Below are positions 42,902-52,000 of a stretch of DNA of 64,000 nt, one piece after another. The notes beneath the pieces are model-generated. The model was not told where the DNA came from. It did not search any database and saw nothing but the letters and a program-made list of their open reading frames with translations. The first letter of the stretch is position 1; every line of letters starts with the position of its first letter. This DNA comes from Prevotella sp. Lineage in GTDB: Bacteria > Bacteroidota > Bacteroidia > Bacteroidales > Bacteroidaceae. The position numbers and the translations under genes are program-made. The stretch spans positions 1 through 64,000 of the forward strand of contig JAFZSR010000031.1 in assembly GCA_017619275.1 (NCBI GenBank). The letters run 5' to 3'.

Positions 42902-45412
42902 ATGAAGAAGTTTAGCTTGTTTGTTGTACTGTTTTGCCTCGCTTCGATCAGGTTGCAGGCAGCAGAATCATTCATTAGTTTTGTTAATGGCGACTGGCAG
43001 CTCAACGAGGGTGGCCGTGTGGCCGTCTATGTCAGTTCGGGTGATGAGCGTGGCGTGATGCGCGCTGCCGAAAACCTGAAGAACGACTTGCGCGCCGTGT
43101 GTGGTGCCAATGTAACCTTTACCGACACCCCCGACCAGGCCCGCATCGTGGTGGGCACCGTTGGAAAGGTGCCTGCCATGAAAAGCTACGAGGCGCAACT
43201 GCGCGGCAAGCACGAGCAGTTTATCATCGACGCCCGCCAGGGACAGCTGGTCATCGCGGGCAGCGACCGCCGTGGCACCATCTACGGCATCTATGAACTA
43301 AGTCGCCAGGCCGGCGTCTCACCGTGGTACTACTGGGCCGATTCCCCCATCGCACACCACGACAAGCTCTACGTCGCCAATGGCTCCTACACCGATGGCG
43401 AACCCGCCGTGCGCTGGCGCGGTCTCTTCCTCAACGACGAGGCTCCCTGCCTCACTGGTTGGGTGAAGAACACGTTTGGCACCGACTACGGTGGCCACGA
43501 CTTCTATGAGAAAGTGTTTGAACTCATCCTCCGCCTGAAAGGCAACATGCTCTGGCCCGCAATGTGGGGATGGGCATTCTATGCTGATGACCCGCTGAAC
43601 TCGAAGACCGCCGACGAGATGGGTGTCATCATCGGTACCAGCCACCACGAGCCCATGGCTCGCAACCACCAGGAGTATGCCCGTAACCGTCAGCAATGGG
43701 GGGCATGGAACTATCAGACAAACAAGGAGAAGCTCGACCAGTTCTTCCGCGAGGGAATAGAGCGCATGAAGGGCACCGACGACATCGTGACCATCGGCAT
43801 GCGAGGCGACGGCGACGAGGCCATGAGTGCCGAGGCCGACACGCGTCTGCTGGAGAACATCATCGACAACCAGCGACGCATCATCAAACAGGTGACACGC
43901 CGCCCAGCGAAGGAGACGCCGCTGGTGTGGGCATTATACAAAGAAGTGCAGGATTACTACGATGCCGGCTTGCGCGTGCCCGACGATGTGACCGTACTCA
44001 TCAGCGACGACAACTGGGGCGACATCCGCCGCGTGCCCAATGCCGAGGAGCGTCGTCGCAAGGGCGGTTGGGGCATCTATTACCACGTGGACTACGTCGG
44101 TGCGCCACGTAATTCGAAGTGGATTAACATCACGCAGACGCAGCAGATGTTCGAACAGCTCTCGTTGGCCTACGACTTCGGCATCGAGCAGCTGTGGATC
44201 CTGAACGTGGGCGACCTCAAGCCCATGGAATACCCCATCCAGTTGTTCATGGACTTGGCTTGGAACCCAAAGGAGTACTCGCTGTCCAATGTCACCAACC
44301 ACACCCAGCAGTTCTTCCTCCGTTCGGTGTTCAGTGGCACCGCCACTGAAAACAACACCCTAGCCGCAGAGGCTGCCGACATCTACAACCAGAACTGCCA
44401 GTACATGGGCCGCGTGACGCCCGAGATGCTCGACGCTCAGACATACAACGTGCCTACTGGCGAGTGGAAGCAGGTGGCCGACGAGTATCAGCGTCTTGAA
44501 GCCCGCGCCCTGCGCCTCTACCTGCAGGTACCCGAGGCCAGTCGCGACGTCTTCCGCCAGGTGCTACTCTTCCCCGTGCAGGCCATGGCCAACCTCTGCG
44601 ACATGTACTACGCACAGGCCATGAACCTCTACTTGGCCAAGCGCAACAATCCCGATGCCAACCTATGGGCAGCCAAGGTGAAAGACTGCTTCCGCCAAGA
44701 CTCTCTGCTCTGCGCCGCCTACAACAACGATATTGCCGGCGGCAAATGGCGCGGCATGATGACACAGAAGCACATTGGTTACCGCTCGTGGAACGACAAT
44801 TTCCGCCGCGACATGCTGCCCTCCACACAGAAAGTTGACGGTGTCGCCACTGGCGGCTGCGTCTTCGAAGCCGGCACACGCGGTTATGTGGCCATGGAGG
44901 CCGAACACTACTACGAGGCCACCGCGTCTGAAGGAACTCAATGGACGGTCTACCCATACTATGGCCGCACACGCAGCGCCGTAGCGCTGACACCCTACAC
45001 CAACGACATCGGCGATGCCGCCCTCATCTACTGCTTCACGCTGCCCGAGGGCGTCACACTACCCGCCACCGCCAAGGTACATGTGGTAGTGAAGTCAACA
45101 CTCGACTTCCTCAACGTGGGCGGATTTGAGTACACTGTCAGCCTCGACAACCAGGAGCCACAGGTGGTGAATTTCAACAAGACGCTCGTCGACCGCCAAC
45201 CCTACCAGTACTCCGTGTTCTATCCCACCATCGCCCGCCGCGTGGTGGAGAATGTTGTGGAACAGCCCCTGAAGCAACAGAGCCGTCACACCCTGACGCT
45301 CCGCCCCCGCCATCCCGGCATCGTTTTCGAGAAGATAGTCGTTGACCTGGGCGGCTATGAGAAGCAGTATCTCTTTGGGAAGGAGAGCGAGCTGACTATC
45401 CAAAAGCAATAA
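42902..45412 (+). CDS. GH115 family xylan alpha-1,2-glucuronidase
   Basis: An 836-residue exported enzyme with a signal peptide (MKKFSLFVVLFCLASIRLQA). It matches glycoside hydrolase family 115 in length and order: an N-terminal domain (RGTIYGIYELSRQAGVSPWY), the catalytic barrel (RGLFLNDEAPCLTGW; RLKGNMLWPAMWGWAFY; IIGTSHHEPMARN; TIGMRGDGDEAM; then LISDDNWGDIRRVP) and C-terminal helical and beta domains. Family enzymes remove (4-O-methyl)glucuronic acid side chains from xylan. No SusC/SusD or other glycoside hydrolase is adjacent, so it is an isolated gene with its own promoter and a terminator at 45518-45544. Confidence 0.93.
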   Translation: MKKFSLFVVLFCLASIRLQAAESFISFVNGDWQLNEGGRVAVYVSSGDERGVMRAAENLKNDLRAVCGANVTFTDTPDQARIVVGTVGKVPAMKSYEAQLRGKHEQFIIDARQGQLVIAGSDRRGTIYGIYELSRQAGVSPWYYWADSPIAHHDKLYVANGSYTDGEPAVRWRGLFLNDEAPCLTGWVKNTFGTDYGGHDFYEKVFELILRLKGNMLWPAMWGWAFYADDPLNSKTADEMGVIIGTSHHEPMARNHQEYARNRQQWGAWNYQTNKEKLDQFFREGIERMKGTDDIVTIGMRGDGDEAMSAEADTRLLENIIDNQRRIIKQVTRRPAKETPLVWALYKEVQDYYDAGLRVPDDVTVLISDDNWGDIRRVPNAEERRRKGGWGIYYHVDYVGAPRNSKWINITQTQQMFEQLSLAYDFGIEQLWILNVGDLKPMEYPIQLFMDLAWNPKEYSLSNVTNHTQQFFLRSVFSGTATENNTLAAEAADIYNQNCQYMGRVTPEMLDAQTYNVPTGEWKQVADEYQRLEARALRLYLQVPEASRDVFRQVLLFPVQAMANLCDMYYAQAMNLYLAKRNNPDANLWAAKVKDCFRQDSLLCAAYNNDIAGGKWRGMMTQKHIGYRSWNDNFRRDMLPSTQKVDGVATGGCVFEAGTRGYVAMEAEHYYEATASEGTQWTVYPYYGRTRSAVALTPYTNDIGDAALIYCFTLPEGVTLPATAKVHVVVKSTLDFLNVGGFEYTVSLDNQEPQVVNFNKTLVDRQPYQYSVFYPTIARRVVENVVEQPLKQQSRHTLTLRPRHPGIVFEKIVVDLGGYEKQYLFGKESELTIQKQ

Positions 45413-45517
45413 ACTAAACTTACATCGGCATAAACTTTTGGCACCCACGAGCGTCTAACCATCGAACACGCTCATCAGTCATCAGTTTATGAATAAACAT
45501 CAGATAATATCATTTCC

Positions 45518-45544
45518 GAGGGGGCTGTTGTTCACAGCCCTCTC
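45518..45544 (+). terminator. Rho-independent terminator after GH115
   Basis: The arms gagggggctgt (45518-45528) and acagccctctc (45534-45544) pair over 11 bases with one G-T pair and a 5-base loop. The T-rich run tttgttttta follows on the plus strand. Confidence 0.8.
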
Positions 45545-45639
45545 TTTTGTTTTTATCATGACACGTGCCGAGCAAAAAACTGCGTGGCAACAGCTCGCGA
45601 TTCGAGCAGAAAAAGCACTGATGCATGTAATACGGCTTT

Positions 45640-45695
45640 TTCGATGAAATGGGCGTTTTTTATCAAGAGAAAGACAAAAATATTCGATGAAATGG
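45640..45695. repeat. 13-bp direct repeats upstream of the fimbrillin promoter
   Basis: ttcgatgaaatgg occurs at 45640-45652 and 45683-45695, 43 bases apart, about four helical turns. Both lie upstream of the -7 box at 45828-45835, so they could be activator sites. Confidence 0.4.
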
Positions 45696-45827
45696 ATAAT
45701 TTTTAAAAAATCAATGCGCAGAGACTTTCGCCCACTGGATTGTTCTATTTTTTTCCTAAAAACGGCAATATATTATGGTATTAACCATAATTAACGACAA
45801 AAAGAAGAATAATTTGGCGTTTTTGAC

Positions 45828-45835
45828 TAATTTTG
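45828..45835 (+). promoter_or_regulatory. Promoter -7 box of the fimbrial operon
   Basis: TAATTTTG matches TAnnTTTG. The first in-frame ATGs after it are at 45844 and 45853, implying an almost leaderless mRNA. A start upstream of this box (45775) is therefore unlikely. The -33 element is not clear. Confidence 0.5.
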
Positions 45836-45852
45836 CAAGTCGAATGCGAAAA

Positions 45853-47556
45853 ATGACAAGAAATATCAGCTATTTGTTGTGGATTCTTGCCCCCCTATGG
45901 ATGTCGTGTAGCTTCATGAACGACGGCATCGAGTGCGACGAGGGCATGCCCACTGATAGTATCCATATCTCCATCTCCTTCGATTTAGCGGGAACCGAAG
46001 GTGCCACGCGAGCTGTGCCCAACGGCGGCGAGGAAGGCGATGGATGGCAATATGGCCTTACTAACGAGAACCAACTGCACAATTTCATTGTATTCGTGCT
46101 CGGCGACAACAACGATGCCAATTCCCCTGGCAGCACCGCCTTCATAGGCAGTCGCTACTTCAGCGACGAGGAGGTGGCAGAGGTAGACTCCATCCGTCAG
46201 TACTATCTGAAACTGAAAGCTTACGACGTACTGAAGGACGTGCTCACCTACGACTTCACCATCCCCATCCATCACTACAAGCCCCGCGAGGTGTTGAAAG
46301 AATCGTTCCGGTTCCTCGTCGTTGCCAACAACGGCAACCTGACGGCATTTGAGACCTTGGGCCAGCTGCGCGAGGCTATACCCGAAGTCACATGGAGGGT
46401 AGGCAGCGACGGGAAGGTCGAGCGCTTTGTCATGGCCAACGAGAACGATCAATACTACAGCACCACCCTGGGCGTCGGCGCGGGATCGGAGGAAAACCCC
46501 ATCAGGATTCATGTTACCATCGAGCGCATGGCAGCACGCATCGACTACAATCCCGAGGGAGCCACGCTCGTTCAGGAGGAGGGCAAAGTCAACAAAACCA
46601 TCGTCTACACCATCACCGACAACGAGACGACCACCTTGGCACAACTCTACATCGACAAGATGGCCATCGTGAACGCCTGTCAGAAGCCATCGTACTACAT
46701 CAAGCGCGTGGCCGACGACATCAACGGGACGAATCTCGTCTATCTGGGCGACGAGACGCCCACGCCACGGGGCATCGCCACCAATGTGGTCATCGACCCC
46801 TATTCGACACAGAAGACGGTCGCCAACACCACCAACGAAACCCTGCTCACCACCCTCTACGGCGACACCCGCATGGGCAACGTGGAACAGCTGCTGCAAA
46901 GCACGGCGGAACCCGCACTGACAGCCGTGAACCAATCGGTCATCCTGGGCTATGTCAACGAGAACACCTACGCTCCCGCAATGGCGCACTCGGCCTATAC
47001 CACCGGCGTGGTGTTCAAGTGCCGTTTTGTACCGAAGCACAACTTCCACACGGCCTACGACAAGGCCACCGGCACGCTGACCGACGGCACCTACACCGTG
47101 GGGCAAGACTTCTGGATGGTAGAGCCCAGCCAGGACACCGAAACAAAAGTGGAAACCACTGTCGATGAAGTAACCGAAGAAGAGGTCACCACAACCACTA
47201 CCACCGACCGCTCCTACACCAGCATCAGCGAAGCCGACCGCCACTACTTCAGCAACGAGGCAGCCGCCATCGACTACGCCACCGACACCCGCCACAAGCA
47301 CTATGGCCGCGTGGTGAAATATACCGGCGGCGTGTGCTACTATTTCGCCTATATGCGCCACTCTAACAACGTGGAGGTGATTCACAACACCATGGAGTTC
47401 GGCATTGTGCGCAACAACATCTACACCTTCAAGCTGCAGCCCACCACCGGCCCCGGCACGCCCACTATCGACCCACGGCATCCCGAGGAGCTGAAGGCAC
47501 GCATATATGTAAGGAAATGGCTGCTTGTGGAGCATCCAACGATATTGATGAGTTAG
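45853..47556 (+). CDS. Fimbrillin-family (Mfa1/FimA-like) lipoprotein
   Basis: A 567-residue lipoprotein with a lipobox in APLWMSC. It resembles the Mfa1/FimA fimbrillins: an Arg-rich site near the mature N-terminus (EGATRAVP), two beta-sandwich domains, the conserved HNTMEFGIVRNNIYTFKL segment and a C-terminal strand VRKWLLVEHPTILM, a hallmark of Mfa1-type fimbrial subunits that donate a strand on polymerisation. A Thr/Glu/Val-rich low-complexity insert (VDEVTEEEVTTTTTTDRSY) is near residue 440. Start codons at 45844 and 45853 are both possible. It is followed 31 bp later by a second fimbrillin-like lipoprotein and then a giant secreted protein, so it is likely the major subunit of a surface fimbria. 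Confidence 0.82.
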   Translation: MTRNISYLLWILAPLWMSCSFMNDGIECDEGMPTDSIHISISFDLAGTEGATRAVPNGGEEGDGWQYGLTNENQLHNFIVFVLGDNNDANSPGSTAFIGSRYFSDEEVAEVDSIRQYYLKLKAYDVLKDVLTYDFTIPIHHYKPREVLKESFRFLVVANNGNLTAFETLGQLREAIPEVTWRVGSDGKVERFVMANENDQYYSTTLGVGAGSEENPIRIHVTIERMAARIDYNPEGATLVQEEGKVNKTIVYTITDNETTTLAQLYIDKMAIVNACQKPSYYIKRVADDINGTNLVYLGDETPTPRGIATNVVIDPYSTQKTVANTTNETLLTTLYGDTRMGNVEQLLQSTAEPALTAVNQSVILGYVNENTYAPAMAHSAYTTGVVFKCRFVPKHNFHTAYDKATGTLTDGTYTVGQDFWMVEPSQDTETKVETTVDEVTEEEVTTTTTTDRSYTSISEADRHYFSNEAAAIDYATDTRHKHYGRVVKYTGGVCYYFAYMRHSNNVEVIHNTMEFGIVRNNIYTFKLQPTTGPGTPTIDPRHPEELKARIYVRKWLLVEHPTILMS

Positions 47557-47560
47557 AAGA

Positions 47561-47581
47561 GTTAGGAGTTAGGAGTTAGGA
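47561..47581 (+). repeat. Tandem 7-bp repeat covering a ribosome-binding region
   Basis: gttagga is repeated three times in a row (47561, 47568, 47575), preceded by the variant gttagaa (47552-47558). Each unit contains an AGGA core, and the last one lies 6 bases before the ATG at 47588. Changes in unit number could tune translation of the second fimbrillin gene. Confidence 0.6.
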
Positions 47582-47587
47582 GTGAAT

Positions 47588-48997
47588 ATGAGAGATATGA
47601 AGATGAAATACGCCAACGTCTGTGTTGCAGTGCTCCTCGCCGTCTTGGCGATGGCTGGCTGTAGCGAAGCCGACGACCAAGTGCCCGATGGCATGGCACG
47701 CGTGGAGGTGCACCTCTCGGCGCCCTATCAGCGTGCCACTCGCGCCACCGGCGACTGGCTCGACCCCATCTCCAGCGAGGAGCGCATCCACGACTATTGG
47801 GTGGTGTTCGTCAACGGGTCGAACATCGTCGAAGAGCTGGTGGCAGGCTCGTGCGGCACCGAGGGCAAGGAGGAAGATTCGTTCCGCTTCCTGCTGCCTC
47901 CAGGCACCTATAAGGTATATGCTTTTGCCAACCTTGACTTCAGCGCACTCGGCATCACCAAGGGAGCTGCTTTGCCCGACCTCAGCAACGAGAAGCTGGC
48001 CACCACCAACGGATGGACCAACGACATTCCCATGAGCAACAACGTCAACGGGCAGACGGTGAAGGTGGAGGAAGTGGAAAACCAGTCGTTCCAAGTGGAG
48101 CTGGTGCGCGCCATGGCCAAGCTGCAGCTCGACTTCACGAATCCCACTCAGCATCAGCTCGACATCCTGGGCTACGAGATCTATCCGCTCACGAAGACCA
48201 ATGTGAGTCTGCTCGAGCCAGCTGAGCCAGCCGACATTGTCACTGACGAGTCGGAGTTCTATAGGGTCGATTTGACGAAAACCCCCAATACCCCCATTAC
48301 CCTATCGGCTAACGGTGGCACAGGCTCCACATGGGCCTACGTCAACGAGACCAATGCCTCAGCCACTTCCACCGTAAACCAGTACTCCATTCGCCTGAAG
48401 GTGCGCCGCAAAGGCGAAAACACCCAGTCGGATGGTGTAGAGGAGTTTCGCTATGGTTTCACCGTGAACAGCAGTACAGTGGTTGACGGGGTGTCGGGCT
48501 TCGACTATATCCGCCGCAACGACTGGATCAGGCTGCCCATTACGTTTGGCGACTGGAGCTTCCGCGTAGAGACGCTGCCCTTCCCGCCCATCGCCGGCTT
48601 CCAGTCGCGCGTGGTGTCGGCCGATGCACTCAGCATCACCTTCAACACCGGCGGATACATCTTCCTGCGGGCCATGTTCCGCAAGAACGACGACCCAGAG
48701 GGCGTATGGCGCAGCTTCGACGACAGCGACGTCACATTTGTGTTGCCTGGCACCTACACTGGGAATACCACCACTGGCCCCATACAATCGATAGACTCCG
48801 AGACGGGAACCGGCATCATCCTAAGCGGCGACCTGCAAATCTTCGAGGAAGGACAGTTTTTCTCCCAACTGCCCTCTGGCGACATCGTGGGACAACTCAC
48901 TAATGATGAAAGGTACGGACAAGTCACCGTCACGCTGAAAGTGAAGCTGGAAGACCTCGACTACCAGTTCAACTATAATATAATAAAGACAAACTAA
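47588..48997 (+). CDS. Fimbrillin-associated (Mfa2/FimB-like) lipoprotein
   Basis: A 469-residue lipoprotein with a lipobox AMAGC, then SEADD. It has the layout of fimbrillin-family anchor or minor subunits: EVHLSAPYQRATRATGDW at the N-terminus, HDYWVVFVNGSNIVEELV, a first-domain end LPPGTYKVYAFANLD, then LVRAMAKLQLDF. In Mfa and Fim systems the second gene encodes an anchor that limits fimbria length, so this is a candidate anchor. Start choice: GTG at 47582 and ATGs at 47588, 47597 and 47603 are all in frame; 47588 follows the AGGAG of the repeated tract. The stop is 8 bp before the giant gene. Confidence 0.75.
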   Translation: MRDMKMKYANVCVAVLLAVLAMAGCSEADDQVPDGMARVEVHLSAPYQRATRATGDWLDPISSEERIHDYWVVFVNGSNIVEELVAGSCGTEGKEEDSFRFLLPPGTYKVYAFANLDFSALGITKGAALPDLSNEKLATTNGWTNDIPMSNNVNGQTVKVEEVENQSFQVELVRAMAKLQLDFTNPTQHQLDILGYEIYPLTKTNVSLLEPAEPADIVTDESEFYRVDLTKTPNTPITLSANGGTGSTWAYVNETNASATSTVNQYSIRLKVRRKGENTQSDGVEEFRYGFTVNSSTVVDGVSGFDYIRRNDWIRLPITFGDWSFRVETLPFPPIAGFQSRVVSADALSITFNTGGYIFLRAMFRKNDDPEGVWRSFDDSDVTFVLPGTYTGNTTTGPIQSIDSETGTGIILSGDLQIFEEGQFFSQLPSGDIVGQLTNDERYGQVTVTLKVKLEDLDYQFNYNIIKTN

Positions 48998-49005
48998 GCC
49001 TCAAC

Positions 49006-52000
49006 ATGCGCAAAACGACATACATAAAACAGCTTCTCAGGACATTGCTCGTCATCGTGGCAATGGCCCTCAGCGTGCAGACACATGCGCAAGAGGGGAA
49101 TTTCGTCATACAGTTCACGCAAGCTACACAGGGTTATAGGACTGTCGAAAGTACCGGCAATAACAACAGACTGCGACTTAATCAATACGGCTACAACCAA
49201 GGGGCCAACGCCAATTCAAGCAGACATTGGCATTGGGTGGAAGTTGGCGGCAAAACCTATCTGCAAAACGCCCAGAACCTTTATATCGGCTTCAACGGTA
49301 CCAACTTCATCGGCGTGACCGATGTAGCCAACGCCTGTGAGATGGAGGGCTACTTCGACAGCAACGACCGCTACAAACTGAAACGGAAGGGGGTGAATGC
49401 CGTCATGTCGTACGACAACAACAGAAACCTCATTGAGGACAGCGACATGGAGATTCCGAAAAACACCATCGCCCTCATACAAAGAACAGGAAACGAAGGC
49501 TATGGCGGGGGAACCACCGTCACCCCGACCATAGAAACCACCGCCTCCAACGCCTTCTATATTCGTTTCACCAACCGTAACAGTGTAGGCATAAACGATT
49601 ATCGCGTGGTGACCGACAACGGTGTGGGAAACCAACTGACAATGACCCTGCGAGGCAGCAACCCCACCACCGACACCGACGCTGCCAAAAACCGGCTATG
49701 GACGTGGGTAGGGCGCCGATGGCTGCGCGACCTGCAAGGCAACTACATCGTCCTTGACGGAACCACCTTCAAGACGACTACCAACCGCAATCAGGCCACG
49801 CGCTTCCGCATCTACACCAATGCCGATGCACGTCCTAAGTTGCGCGTGGTGAACGCCGACGGCAGCGACAGCCAGTACATCATGCGGGCAGAGACGGTGA
49901 ACACTACCGGCTCACCCGTCATTGCCTCGACAGACCTGACAGCCAGAGACGACGAGCTGGAACTGGCCGACTACGAGCCCACCACCGGTCAGAAATATTT
50001 CATTAGGTTCATGGTTTCCACTTTCAGCCGCGCCATCCATGAAATGGGCATGGCCGATACCGACACCTACAACAGCATTACCCCTCCACCGCTCATCGTC
50101 AGTAGTGGCACGACCGCGAAAAGCCCCTGCTTGTGGACGCCTAACTTGAGAAGCATGACGTGGACAATGGAGCAGAGTGGCAATGGCTACCGTATCAAGA
50201 GCGGCAACGGCCTCTACATGGGTACGCCTATAAGCAACAATCGGTATTCCGTAGTTTCATTAGAGGCCAATGCCGGCAGTTTCATCGTTCGCACGAGAAC
50301 GACCGACCACATGATGACCTTGACAGACGCGGCTAATGCAGCCAGAGCCTTTTCCTGTAGCGGTAACGCTGATCCCAAGTACCTCTACAGTGTTTCTAGT
50401 AATGCAGCAACAAACTTAACAAGCAACGACTTTTTTCTTGATTTCGTGCGCAACGACGACCCCATGACGCAGGACGTGCCCACGATGCAAGACGGCAAAT
50501 GGTACAAACTGAAGTTCGCCGGCGTTGAGCAGACGCTGGTGAAGGTTCATGTCGATGCCAATGGTTATTATTTGTTGGAGCACGACAAGGGGCGCTATGT
50601 CTGCCGTAAGAATGATGGCACCTTGGGCTACACCACCACTGCCTCGCAAGCAGCACAGTTCGAGATACGTGCCGAGCGCTCAGGCTGGCACTTGGAGTGC
50701 CGTAATGGCGATACGCCCAACGTGAAGGTGACGATGGCTACCGGCGACGAATTCTACGAAACCTACCACAACCGCAGTCGCACCAACTCGGGCAATAATG
50801 TCAGAACCGATTTCTCGTTCGAGGAGGCCGACGTGCCCGCAGATGTCGATGCCGCAAGGCCCACTATGGACTGCGACGGATGGTATGAACTGTATTTCCA
50901 CGACGTGCCCATCTGCGCCAGAAAGGCAGTCTGTGATGGCGTTGACGGAGGCGGCAACCAAGTCTACAAGCTGAAGTATGGCTCACAATATCTGAAATAC
51001 GACACCGCTAACTCAAAGTACGTCACGACCACCGAAGCCAGCGAGGCTGCCCGTTTCACAGTGACGCTCGGCCTTGGAGGATGGCAGCTTACCCGCCTAA
51101 CTGACGATAATAATTTTTACGGTGGATACACTGTTGCAACCAAACCAGTTGGCAACAACCGCAACATTACCTTTACTGAAACTAAATACCCGAACAAGCC
51201 AACCAGCTGGTTCGGAGCAGAAAAGATACCTTCCCATCTAACTGAGGGCAAGAAATACGTGTTCTATTTCGACAATATGCTGCTCTATGGCATGTACGAC
51301 TTAGAAATGGAGAGCAACGAAGACTGCAACTTGCTGGGAAATGCCGCGAATTATGGCGGCATGGCCTGGACGGCGCTGGAGCCAACATCGACGATAGAAG
51401 GCGGTGATGAAGTTTTCTACTACCGTTTCCAGAACGAGTTCGGACGTTACATTTCATATAACACCACCACCAAACGTTACCAGGTAACAAGCGTCGCCGA
51501 CAATGCTGCGCGATTTACCCTTGTAGAAGGTGACTATGGCTATATGCTGAAGCGCTTGGATACTGACAATGTGTTCCGACCGTCCGGCAATGGATTCATC
51601 GAGAAGGCCATCACCAGTCTCACTGATGACGATAAGCACTATGCGGCCATTTACTTCCGCGAAGTGACATCGAACGATGCCTGGTTCGACGACAGTACTG
51701 AGGAGTTCGAAATACTCCACAAGCCATCCTTCTTCCAGGATCGTGCCAACGAAATGGAACCTGGAGCCTTCCCACCTGAATTCCTACAGCCTGGTATCGG
51801 CATGACTGAAAGGACTCTTGCCGATGGTACCACCACCATCAGCACCCAGAACACCCCGGAATACCGGCTCACCCGCTACGTCAGGAAGGGTGATTTTGTT
51901 GGACTGTACCTCACTACCAGTAAGGCAAAAGCAGACTCGTACCACAAAGCCTACCAGCGTTTGTATCTCTACAATACCGACAAACCGCTGACGCACCAAT

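Larger units (their letters stand above)
45413..45852. other. Intergenic region before the fimbrial operon
   Basis: This 440-bp gap holds the GH115 terminator, two direct repeats of ttcgatgaaatgg (45640-45652 and 45683-45695; 43 bases apart) and the -7 box at 45828-45835. The first half is more mixed in composition and the second half is A/T-rich. No gene was seen. Confidence 0.6.

Noticed and set aside
45775..45852. Upstream start for the Mfa1-like gene
   Set aside because: The ATG at 45775 lies before the -7 box and would place extra residues in front of the lipoprotein signal peptide.
45985..47535. A 516-codon minus-strand frame opposite the fimbrillin gene
   Set aside because: Antisense shadow. 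The plus strand encodes a fimbrillin with a lipobox and a conserved C-terminal strand.
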